Positions 1 to 5,869 of a DNA stretch of 5,917 nt are shown here, piece after piece. The position numbers and the translations under genes were made by a program. The stretch's first letter is position 1, and each line of letters begins with the position of its first letter. Source of the DNA: Desulfobacterales bacterium (GTDB taxonomy: Bacteria; Desulfobacterota; Desulfobacteria; Desulfobacterales; Desulfosalsimonadaceae); contig JAOZOL010000161.1 in the NCBI GenBank assembly GCA_029933295.1, forward strand, positions 1 through 5,917, written 5' to 3'. The notes under the pieces were generated by a model. It was not told the origin of the DNA. It worked only from the letters and a program-made list of their open reading frames with translations, and ran no database searches.

Positions 1-112
1 AAGTCCAAATTCTTTGTTGCGCTGCATTCTTCGTCACTGCGGAGTAGGCTAACTACGCCTCATTCCTCAGAATTTGCGCGCCTCGCCAATTTTATAGAAT
101 TTGGTGGAACTT
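1..112. repeat. Long imperfect hairpin repeat, left copy, terminator-like
   Basis: An imperfect inverted repeat about 100 bases long. The outer arms CCAAATTCT (5-13) and AGAATTTGG (96-104) pair perfectly. The tip pairs GGAGTAG (41-47) with CTACGCC (53-59), with one mismatch and a GCTAA loop. The middle of the stem pairs only patchily. A run of six T follows at 111-116, so in + strand RNA this could end transcription of a gene lying left of the window. Landmarks GTTGCGCT (16-23), TACGCCTC (54-61) and GCGCGCCT (76-83) recur with nearly the same spacing in the repeat at 5768-5869. I recall similar hairpins as dispersed intergenic repeats in Desulfobacterales, but could not verify this here. The left boundary may lie outside the window. 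Confidence 0.6.
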
Positions 113-177
113 TTTTCTTTGCCATCCGAATCTGACTTTTTTACGAGACCATCTTTTTTATCACTTTAACAAGAATT

Positions 178-183
178 AGGAGG
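178..183 (+). promoter_or_regulatory. Consensus Shine-Dalgarno site for the first gene
   Basis: AGGAGG lies six bases before the ATG at 190. It is the strongest ribosome binding site in the window and fixes the start of the first gene. The leader from 113 to 177 is rich in T-runs. No -35/-10 pair is convincing: TCTGAC at 131-136 is the nearest thing to a -35 box, but no good -10 lies at the right distance, so no promoter is called. Confidence 0.85.
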
Positions 184-189
184 CGAAAA

Positions 190-987
190 ATGACAATTAT
201 CGGTAAGCACATTAGAATGGAAAGGATCATGGATCGGAATACCGGTCGCACGATTATTGTTCCCCTTGACCACGGGGTGTCCGTCGGGCCCATTGAAGGC
301 ATAGCTGACATTAAAACAACGGTCGGTTTGGTGGCCGATGGGGGGGCCAAAGCAATAGTTGAACATAAAGGCCTGGTCGGTGCCGGTCACCGGAAGCAGG
401 GTTCGGATATCGGGCTTATTGTTCATCTCTCCGCATCAACTGCCCTGTCTGTTTATCCCCATTCCAAAACAATTGTCTGCTCGGTTGAAGAAGCAATAAA
501 ACTCGGTGCAGACGCGGTTTCCATTCATGTTAATATCGGAGATGGGCAGGAAAAAGAAATGCTCAATGATTTTGGGAAAGTTGCCTATGACTCCAGAACC
601 TGGGGGATGCCGCTTCTGGCCATGATGTACCCAAGGGGTGAAAAAATAAAAGATGAATATGATGTGGAGGTTGTTAAACATGCTGCACGCGTTGGTTGCG
701 AAATGGGCGCAGATATTGTAAAGGTATCTTATACCGGATCGCCGGATACATTTTCAAAGGTTGTTGAAGGGTGTACGGTTCCGGTTGTTATCGCCGGGGG
801 CGAGAAGATGGATTCCGACAAAGCCATTCTTGAAATGGTCAAAGGTTCCATTGAAGCCGGCGGCTCCGGGGTTTCTATCGGGCGAAATGTATTCCAGCAT
901 AAAAATCCCACACGGATGGTACAGGCAATGGCAACGATTATCTTAAAAAATGGTTCTGTGGAAGACGCCTTAAAAATTCTTGAATAA
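190..987 (+). CDS. aroA': 2-amino-3,7-dideoxy-D-threo-hept-6-ulosonate (ADH) synthase
   Basis: A 265-residue class I, DhnA-type aldolase predicted to be cytoplasmic. By family knowledge it joins 6-deoxy-5-ketofructose 1-phosphate with L-aspartate semialdehyde to give ADH, the first step of the archaeal-type route to 3-dehydroquinate. The sequence is a single TIM-barrel domain. PLDHGVSVGPIEGI (25-38) carries Asp27, MMYPRG (145-150) carries Tyr147, and DIVKVSYTG (175-183) carries Lys178. These match, at a constant offset of six, the Asp33, Tyr153 and Schiff-base Lys184 that I recall for Methanocaldococcus jannaschii MJ0400. A phosphate-binding end is seen in IAGGEKM (201-207) and GGSGVSIGRNVFQ (224-236). 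The ATG is set by AGGAGG six bases upstream, and the length is normal for the family. Two tandem TAA stops end the gene. The next gene, 14 bases on, is the partner enzyme, which favours ADH synthase over a fructose-bisphosphate or LsrF-type aldolase. Confidence 0.93.
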   Translation: MTIIGKHIRMERIMDRNTGRTIIVPLDHGVSVGPIEGIADIKTTVGLVADGGAKAIVEHKGLVGAGHRKQGSDIGLIVHLSASTALSVYPHSKTIVCSVEEAIKLGADAVSIHVNIGDGQEKEMLNDFGKVAYDSRTWGMPLLAMMYPRGEKIKDEYDVEVVKHAARVGCEMGADIVKVSYTGSPDTFSKVVEGCTVPVVIAGGEKMDSDKAILEMVKGSIEAGGSGVSIGRNVFQHKNPTRMVQAMATIILKNGSVEDALKILE

Positions 988-988
988 T

Positions 989-994
989 AAGGAG
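989..994 (+). promoter_or_regulatory. Shine-Dalgarno site that sets the second gene's start
   Basis: AAGGAG overlaps the second of the two tandem stop codons of the previous gene. It lies one base from an ATG at 996 but seven bases from the in-frame ATG at 1002. Normal spacing therefore selects 1002 and drops two residues (Met-Ile) from the longest reading frame. Confidence 0.75.
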
Positions 995-1001
995 AATGAT
1001 C

Positions 1002-1994
1002 ATGCGGAAAGTCTGGGTAAAAATCGACCCCTGGGACAAAAAACTGGTTACCACAGCCATAGAAGGGGGTGCTGACGGTGTCATGGTGCCTGCAGGGTAT
1101 GCTGAAAAAGTAAAAGCCCTTGGCCGCATTCAGACGATCTCAGAAGACGGGGATTTAAAGCCTGGCGACGATGTGGTTTTATTTAGAATCAAAAGCGGTG
1201 AAGATGAGAGCGAAATTGTGAAGCTGTGCAAAGAAAAACAGGTGATTTTGGAATGCAGTGACTGGTCGATTATTCCCCTCGAAAATCTCATTGCCAGGGG
1301 AGCCGATGTTATTGCCCAGGTTCACAGTATTGAAGAGGCTCAAACCGCATTCGGCATTCTTGAAAAGGGCGTGAATCACATCCTGCTCTGCTGCAATGAC
1401 CTGGTTGAATTAAAGGAAGCGCTTAACCGCATTTATGCAAGCACCGATCAAATACCTCTGGAAGTCGCTGAAATAACTGAAGTCAAACCCATAGGCATGG
1501 GGGACAGGGTTTGCGTGGACACGTGCACGGAAATGAAACCGGGTGAGGGTATGCTGGTCGGCAACGCCAGCAGCGCGCTTTTCCTTGTTCATTCGGAAAG
1601 CATTGTCAATCCTTATGTTTCCCCAAGACCGTTTCGGGTCAATGCAGGCGCAGTTCATGCGTATACACGGGTACCGGGCGGTAAGACCCGTTATCTTTCA
1701 GAACTCTCCGCTGGTGATCAGATTTTAATTACCGATTTTAACGGCAATACCAGTGTCGGGGCGCTGGGACGGCTGAAGATCGAAAAACGACCTTTAATGC
1801 TTGTGAAGGCAGAAGTGTCAGGCAAAGAGATTACCACTATCTTACAGAATGCTGAAACAATCCGGTTGACAGACCCTGAAGGCAATCCGGTTTCTGTTGT
1901 TAACTTGAACCCGGGAGACAAAGTTCTGGTGGCTATTGAAGAAAGCGGCAGGCATTTTGGAATGAAGATCAATGAAACTATAACTGAAAAGTAA
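1002..1994 (+). CDS. aroB': 3-dehydroquinate synthase II, archaeal type
   Basis: A 330-residue cytoplasmic enzyme of the DHQ synthase II family (M. jannaschii MJ1249 type), unrelated to classical AroB. By family knowledge it uses NAD+ to oxidatively deaminate and cyclise ADH to 3-dehydroquinate. The recognisable block runs from GDRVCVDTCTEMKPGEGMLVG (from about residue 167) through SSALFLVHSES and NPYVSPRPFRVNAGAVHAY to VPGGKTRYLSEL (about 224-235). Further on are RLKIEKRPLMLVKAE and the C-terminal RHFGMKINETITEK. The N-terminal VWVKIDPWDK is also typical. I chose ATG 1002 over 996 because of the AAGGAG spacing. The gene follows ADH synthase by 14 bases and precedes pheA by 11 bases, so it sits inside an operon. 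All the conserved blocks are present, with no sign of damage. Confidence 0.94.
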   Translation: MRKVWVKIDPWDKKLVTTAIEGGADGVMVPAGYAEKVKALGRIQTISEDGDLKPGDDVVLFRIKSGEDESEIVKLCKEKQVILECSDWSIIPLENLIARGADVIAQVHSIEEAQTAFGILEKGVNHILLCCNDLVELKEALNRIYASTDQIPLEVAEITEVKPIGMGDRVCVDTCTEMKPGEGMLVGNASSALFLVHSESIVNPYVSPRPFRVNAGAVHAYTRVPGGKTRYLSELSAGDQILITDFNGNTSVGALGRLKIEKRPLMLVKAEVSGKEITTILQNAETIRLTDPEGNPVSVVNLNPGDKVLVAIEESGRHFGMKINETITEK

Positions 1995-2005
1995 TTCGTT
2001 AAATT

Positions 2006-3118
2006 ATGGAAAGTAAAAAAAACACTCCAAAAAATCAGACCGATAATCGAATCGAGCAGCTGCGTGACTCGATTAATGAAATTGACGAATCTGTTCTTAA
2101 ACAGATTAATGAACGCATGTTGATAGCAAAAGAAATCGGTAAGATCAAAAAGGAAACTGGCAGTTATGTCTATGATAAGCTTCGTGAAAATCAGATCATG
2201 GAGCGATTAATCCGTTTAAATCCAGGGCCCCTTAAAAAACAGGCATTGCACCAGATTTTTTCAGACATTATCTCCGCCTCCAGAGAGATTCAAACGCCGA
2301 CCCGCATAACCTATCTAGGCCCGGAAGCGACATTTACGCATATTGCCGCCATGGAACTCTTCGGCCATTCCGCATCGTTTATTCCACAACCGGGAATACG
2401 TGATATCTTTCTTGAGGTCAGTAAAGGGGCATGCGATTACGGGGTTGTGCCGGTTGAAAATTCAATTGAAGGCGCCATTAATCACACTCTGGATCTGTTT
2501 TTTGAATCTGATTTAAAAATTTGCGCGGAAAAATATTTAAACATTTCTCAATCCCTTTTAGCAAGGTCAAGCCGGATTAATGATATCAAAATTATTTACT
2601 CGCATCCCCAGGCGTTTGCCCAGTGCCGCGCATGGATTCGGAAAAATCTTCCTGATGCGGAGTTGTCAGAGTGCAGCAGCACGGCCCATGCCGCTCAAAA
2701 AGCATTTAAAAAAGTAAATGCTGCAGCGATTGCCAACAGCGAGGCAGCGCATATTTACGGCCTGCAGGAGATTGCATCCAAGATTGAAGATCATTCAAAT
2801 AATATTACACGATTTTTATTGATCGGCAAAGACACGGCAAAACCCACCGGATGCGACAAGACATCCATTATGTTTGTTATTTCTCATGTTCCCGGCGCCC
2901 TGTATAAAATACTTGAGCCAATTGCAGAAACCGGCATCAACATGTCAAAAATGGAATCGCGGCCCACCAAGCATGAGAACTGGAGCTATTTCTTTTTTGT
3001 GGATTTTGACGGACATATTCAGGATGAGAAAATAAAACAGACCATTGACCGTATGAAGCCGTATTGTATGTATTTAAAATGGCTGGGATCCTATCCCCGA
3101 TCTCCAGACATGAGTTGA
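2006..3118 (+). CDS. pheA: Bifunctional chorismate mutase/prephenate dehydratase (P-protein)
   Basis: A 370-residue cytoplasmic fusion that converts chorismate to prephenate and then to phenylpyruvate, the precursor of phenylalanine. An AroQ-type chorismate mutase covers about 14-96. Arg20, Arg37, Lys48, Asp57, Arg60, Glu61 and Gln96 line up with the E. coli active-site residues Arg11, Arg28, Lys39, Asp48, Arg51, Glu52 and Gln88. Prephenate dehydratase follows at about 100-275, with TYLGPEATFTH (102-112), VVPVENSIEGAIN (147-159), YSHPQAFAQC (198-207) and the catalytic NITRF (266-270). The ACT domain (about 284-362) has PGAL (296-299) and ESRP (317-320), the motifs linked to Phe binding, so feedback inhibition is likely. 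There is no clear Shine-Dalgarno site. An in-frame stop at 2000-2002 makes ATG 2006 the only early ATG, so translation may be coupled to the gene ending 11 bases upstream. Confidence 0.95.
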   Translation: MESKKNTPKNQTDNRIEQLRDSINEIDESVLKQINERMLIAKEIGKIKKETGSYVYDKLRENQIMERLIRLNPGPLKKQALHQIFSDIISASREIQTPTRITYLGPEATFTHIAAMELFGHSASFIPQPGIRDIFLEVSKGACDYGVVPVENSIEGAINHTLDLFFESDLKICAEKYLNISQSLLARSSRINDIKIIYSHPQAFAQCRAWIRKNLPDAELSECSSTAHAAQKAFKKVNAAAIANSEAAHIYGLQEIASKIEDHSNNITRFLLIGKDTAKPTGCDKTSIMFVISHVPGALYKILEPIAETGINMSKMESRPTKHENWSYFFFVDFDGHIQDEKIKQTIDRMKPYCMYLKWLGSYPRSPDMS

Positions 3119-3193
3119 AGATAAATCTGAGCCTCGAGCGTGAGGGCTCGTGCAAAATTCAGGTACGAATTAATCGAATGAGATGAAAAGCCC
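3119..3193 (+). other. Gap between pheA and aroA with a weak hairpin
   Basis: A 75-base spacer. GAGCC (3129-3133) can pair with GGCTC (3145-3149). Alternatively CGAGC (3135-3139) can pair with GCTCG (3146-3150), leaving a six-base loop. The two folds exclude each other and no T-run follows, so this is not a convincing terminator. No good ribosome binding site lies before the aroA ATG; GAGA at 3180-3183 is the nearest candidate. The spacer probably lets transcription through. Confidence 0.35.
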
Positions 3194-4456
3194 ATGCTGA
3201 AAATACAAACCGGTAAAATAAAAGATACCACCGTAACCGTTCCAGGCTCAAAGAGTTATACCCATCGGACATTTATTGCAGCGGCGTTATCTGACGGACA
3301 ATGCGAAATTTCGAACTGGCTGGACAGTGAAGATACAAATTATACACTGGCCGCATTAAAGCAATTCGGCGCACTTGTTGAAAAAAAATCTGATAAATTA
3401 CTGATTACCGGCCGTCATGGTGATTTGGATCACCATGATGCTCCTATCCATCTCGGCAACTCAGGAACTTCCATGCGTCTGCTGACAGCATATGCCGCCG
3501 TGGGCAAAGGGAGATATGTCCTGACCGGTACTGAACGGATGCATGAACGTCCCATCCGGGATCTGCTGGAGGGATTACAGCAGATCGGAGTCCATGCAGT
3601 ATCTGTAAACAATAACGGATGCCCTCCGGTGGAAGTAATTGGTGGCAGGGTTGCCGGCGGAACGGTTCATTTAAATTGCAGTGTCAGCAGTCAGTTTCTT
3701 TCCGGGCTTATGCTCATCGCTCCCTATACAGACCAGGGCCTTAAAATTTACGTGACGCAAGGTCCGGTGTCAAAACCATATATAGACATGACAATAGATA
3801 TCATGTCACGTTTTGGGATTGATGTCGCCAGGGATGGGTATCACTATTTTGAGGTGCCGGGATCCCGGACGTATCAATCCGGAAAATATATTGTTGAACC
3901 GGATTGCTCCCAGGCAGGATATTTCTGGGCGGCTGCGGCTATAACAGGTTCCTCGGTCAAAGTGAATGGGATAACAAAAAAATCTGTGCAGGGTGATGTC
4001 CGGTTTGCTGAAGTGCTTGCTTCCATGGGATGCAAAGTCATTCATGACAAGGATGGTATTATCGTTACCGGCGGAAAATTATCAGCCGTTGAAGTCGATA
4101 TGGCGGATATGCCTGATCTGGTTCCCACCCTGGCGGTTGTTGCAGCGTTTGTCGAAGGGACCACTATGATAAAAAATGTGTCTCATCTGAAGGTCAAGGA
4201 GAGTGACCGGCTGTCTGCTGTAATAAATGAATTGACGAAAATGGGGATATCGGCCGTAGCAAAAGACAATGATCTCCTTATCACTGGTGGAAAACCCCAT
4301 GGCGCCATTATTGAAACATACGAAGACCATCGTATTGCGATGAGTTTTGCCGTTGCGGGCATTGTGATACCCGGCATAACCATTTTAAACGAAAATTGTG
4401 TGAAAAAATCTTTTCCAGATTTTTGGGATGTTTTTAACAGGTTATATTTGAGGTAG
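3194..4456 (+). CDS. aroA: 3-phosphoshikimate 1-carboxyvinyltransferase (EPSP synthase)
   Basis: A 420-residue cytoplasmic enzyme that transfers the enolpyruvyl group of phosphoenolpyruvate to shikimate 3-phosphate, giving EPSP, the sixth step of the pathway. Motifs in order are PGSKSYTHRTF (17-27; Lys20, Ser21, Arg25), LDSEDT (43-48), LGNSGTSMRLL (87-97), ERMHERPIRDLL (114-125), SVSSQFLSG (163-171), Asp308 in MPDLVPTLA, VKESDRL (334-340) with Glu336 and Arg339, YEDHRIAMSFA (376-386) with Arg380, and KKSFPDF (404-410). These correspond to the E. coli substrate and catalytic residues, and the length is typical. Leu96 occupies the place of E. coli Pro101. The start is the ATG at 3194, just before the conserved N-terminal strand, although its ribosome binding site is weak. 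This gene must not be confused with the first gene of the window, which shares the aroA name in archaeal usage. Confidence 0.96.
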   Translation: MLKIQTGKIKDTTVTVPGSKSYTHRTFIAAALSDGQCEISNWLDSEDTNYTLAALKQFGALVEKKSDKLLITGRHGDLDHHDAPIHLGNSGTSMRLLTAYAAVGKGRYVLTGTERMHERPIRDLLEGLQQIGVHAVSVNNNGCPPVEVIGGRVAGGTVHLNCSVSSQFLSGLMLIAPYTDQGLKIYVTQGPVSKPYIDMTIDIMSRFGIDVARDGYHYFEVPGSRTYQSGKYIVEPDCSQAGYFWAAAAITGSSVKVNGITKKSVQGDVRFAEVLASMGCKVIHDKDGIIVTGGKLSAVEVDMADMPDLVPTLAVVAAFVEGTTMIKNVSHLKVKESDRLSAVINELTKMGISAVAKDNDLLITGGKPHGAIIETYEDHRIAMSFAVAGIVIPGITILNENCVKKSFPDFWDVFNRLYLR

Positions 4457-4498
4457 AAGGATGACATGGATTGAATGGTTCTAATCGAAAATTCCGAC

Positions 4499-4558
4499 CT
4501 GACATTTTGTCAGCAATCGATTTTGCAGGCGGTGTTTCAAAACCGCTCGATTTTGTCA
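4499..4558. repeat. Two small hairpins embedded in short direct repeats
   Basis: CTGACA (4499-4504) and TGTCAG (4508-4513) form a six-pair stem with a three-base loop. GCGGT (4529-4533) and ACCGC (4542-4546) form a second stem. Around and between them TCGATTTTG occurs twice (4517-4525 and 4547-4555), and ATTTTGTCA occurs twice (4504-4512 and 4550-4558). The block lies just after aroA and abuts the larger hairpin at 4562. It looks like part of an intergenic repeat element rather than a gene. Its function is unknown. Confidence 0.5.
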
Positions 4559-4561
4559 ATT

Positions 4562-4637
4562 AGCCGCAGATTCACGCAGACAAATGCGGATATATTTTAA
4601 TCTGCGTCTATCTGCGTGCATCTGCGGCTGTTTTTTT
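4562..4637 (+). repeat. Large 10-base-phased palindromic repeat with T-tail, terminator-like
   Basis: The arm at 4562-4580 pairs with 4611-4629 over 19 positions with a single T-C mismatch. Pairing continues inward, with two wobble pairs, through ATGCGGAT (4584-4591) against 4600-4607. The hexamer CGCAGA, or its complement TCTGCG, recurs every 10 bases: ending at 4570 and 4580 (with a diverged copy, TGCGGA, ending at 4590) on the left, and starting at 4601, 4611 and 4621 on the right. One G and then seven T (4631-4637) follow the stem, which gives it the form of a rho-independent terminator for + strand RNA. Nine A follow at 4638-4646. I recall related CGCAGATT-type repeats between genes in many unrelated bacteria. 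It lies between aroA and aroC and may reduce read-through. Confidence 0.75.
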
Positions 4638-4646
4638 AAAAAAAAA

Positions 4647-4672
4647 TCAGACGGGGGAAAATTTTTCCCTGA
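4647..4672. repeat. Short inverted repeat before aroC
   Basis: GGGAAA (4655-4660) pairs with TTTCCC (4664-4669) around a three-base ATT loop, and TCA (4647-4649) can pair with TGA (4670-4672) below an internal bulge. The hairpin would lie in the aroC leader, ending about 20 bases before its ribosome binding site. It could be an operator, part of a terminator or simply the end of the repeat cluster. Nothing in the sequence decides between these. Confidence 0.4.
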
Positions 4673-4690
4673 CGAAATAACATTTCACGA

Positions 4691-4695
4691 AAGGA
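4691..4695 (+). promoter_or_regulatory. Shine-Dalgarno site that sets the GTG start of aroC
   Basis: AAGGA lies six bases before the GTG at 4702. An ATG at 4697 is only one base from it and is out of frame, opening a 13-codon dead-end frame. The spacing and the conserved protein start (PGNCFGKLF) together select GTG. Confidence 0.8.
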
Positions 4696-4701
4696 AATGC
4701 A

Positions 4702-5769
4702 GTGCCAGGCAATTGTTTTGGAAAATTATTTAAAATAACGACTTGGGGAGAATCCCATGGAAAAGGGGTCGGCGTTGTAATTGACGGCTGTCCGCCAAAG
4801 ATACCCCTTGATGAGTATAGTATTCAGGAAATGCTGGACCGCAGACGCCCCGGCGGCGCTTCAACCAGCACTTCCCGCAAAGAATCAGATACAGCACGAA
4901 TCCTTTCCGGTGTGTTTGAAAATAAAACCACCGGCACGCCGGTTATGATCATGGTGGAGAATAAGGATGCCAGGTCAAGCGCGTATAAATCAATCGCAGA
5001 CCTGTACCGTCCGGGGCATGGAGATATCACCTACCAGTCCAAATATGGGATTCGCGACTGGCGGGGCGGGGGCAGGGCGTCCGCAAGAGAAACAGTGGGA
5101 AGAGTTGCAGCAGGCGCTGTTGCCCGAGCTGTATTAAAACAACATGACATTGACGTTTTTGCATTTACAAAAGCCCTTGGCAGCACAACTGCCGAAGGCT
5201 TTGATCGAGGTGCTATCAATCAGAATATGTTTTCAGCCGCGGATTTGGACGCTGCTGAAAAGATGGAAAAAGAAGTGGCCAAAGTTAAGGCCATGGGCGA
5301 TTCACTTGGTGGAATTGTTGAAGTTCGAGCTTTAAATGTGCCTTCCGGGCTTGGTGATCCGGTATTTGATAAACTGGATGCCGATCTGGCAAAGGCATTG
5401 ATGAGCATCGGTGCGGTCAAAGGGGTTGAAATCGGTGCTGGCTTTAAATCTGCAAAATTGAGAGGTTCTCAGAATAACGATCCCATAACCCCGGAAGGGT
5501 TTGCAAGCAATAATGCCGGCGGTATTCTGGCAGGTATTTCAAATGGAGATGAAATTATAGTTCGCGTTGCCGTAAAGCCAATCCCTTCAATTGCCATAGA
5601 GCAGGACACCATAGATATACATGGACAACCGAGGAAGATTTCCGTAAAAGGCCGTCATGATATTTCCGCAATTCCACGCATTAATGTTGTTTGCGAAGCA
5701 ATGGTTTGTCTGGTGATTGCAGATCATTTGTTGCGGCAAAAAGCCATTCAATTGATGACGGATTCGTAA
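4702..5769 (+). CDS. aroC: Chorismate synthase
   Basis: A 355-residue cytoplasmic enzyme that uses reduced FMN to eliminate phosphate from EPSP, giving chorismate, the last common step of the pathway. The family signature GESHG (16-20, with His19) is followed by GVGVVIDGCPP, RRRPGG (47-52), the long conserved block RPGHGDITYQSKYG (103-116, with His106) and RDWRGGGRASARET (118-131). The C-terminal GRHDISAIPR (317-326) is also typical. The two family-invariant histidines and the FMN-site region are intact, and the length is normal. Translation starts at GTG after AAGGA. Unlike the first three genes, it is not tightly packed against its neighbour: 245 bases rich in inverted repeats separate it from aroA, so it may have its own promoter or lowered expression. 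No promoter could be assigned. The stop codon overlaps the next repeat. Confidence 0.97.
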   Translation: MPGNCFGKLFKITTWGESHGKGVGVVIDGCPPKIPLDEYSIQEMLDRRRPGGASTSTSRKESDTARILSGVFENKTTGTPVMIMVENKDARSSAYKSIADLYRPGHGDITYQSKYGIRDWRGGGRASARETVGRVAAGAVARAVLKQHDIDVFAFTKALGSTTAEGFDRGAINQNMFSAADLDAAEKMEKEVAKVKAMGDSLGGIVEVRALNVPSGLGDPVFDKLDADLAKALMSIGAVKGVEIGAGFKSAKLRGSQNNDPITPEGFASNNAGGILAGISNGDEIIVRVAVKPIPSIAIEQDTIDIHGQPRKISVKGRHDISAIPRINVVCEAMVCLVIADHLLRQKAIQLMTDS

Positions 5770-5869
5770 AAACTCCGTCTGCTGCGTTGCGCTCTCCGTG
5801 AAAGCCCTCAACGTACAAAAAGTACGCCTCGGCCTTTCCCGGCTCGCGTGCCTTGCATACGAAGTTTTT
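5768..5869. repeat. Long imperfect hairpin repeat, right copy, terminator-like
   Basis: AAAAACTCCGT (5768-5778) pairs with ACGAAGTTTTT (5859-5869) with one mismatch. Inside, CCG (5796-5798) pairs with CGG (5840-5842) and GAAAG (5800-5804) with CTTTC (5834-5838). The tip is CGTAC (5812-5816) with GTACG (5822-5826) around five A. The stem begins within the aroC TAA and ends in five T, so it could terminate aroC transcription; the flanking A and T runs would allow the same on the other strand. It shares GTTGCGCT (5786-5793), TACGCCTC (5823-5830) and GCGTGCCT (5846-5853) with the repeat at 1-112, in the same orientation. Confidence 0.65.

Noticed and set aside
119..169. A 16-codon TTG-initiated frame upstream of the first gene with three Phe codons, two adjacent, suggesting a Phe leader peptide
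   Set aside because: The start is weak, GGTGG at 103-107 is a poor and distant ribosome site, Phe codons are few in a T-rich stretch, and there is no attenuator hairpin between 169 and the gene.
340..346. A run of seven G in the ADH synthase gene as a possible phase-variation tract
   Set aside because: It encodes conserved Gly-Gly in a housekeeping enzyme, it is short, and the frame is intact. There is no sign of switching.
3129..3150. Terminator between pheA and aroA
   Set aside because: The stem is only five pairs, alternative folds compete, and no T-run follows.
4183..4467. A 94-codon minus-strand frame across the aroA 3' end
   Set aside because: It is the antisense shadow of the conserved EPSP synthase C-terminus, with no recognisable protein and no ribosome binding site that I can see.
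4561..4630. CRISPR-like repeats
   Set aside because: The units are 10 bases long with no spacers, and they form a single palindrome, not direct repeats separated by unique sequence.
4697..4738. A 13-codon ATG frame overlapping the aroC start
   Set aside because: The ribosome binding site is only one base away, the frame differs from aroC, and the peptide is not recognisable. GTG 4702 fits both spacing and protein homology.
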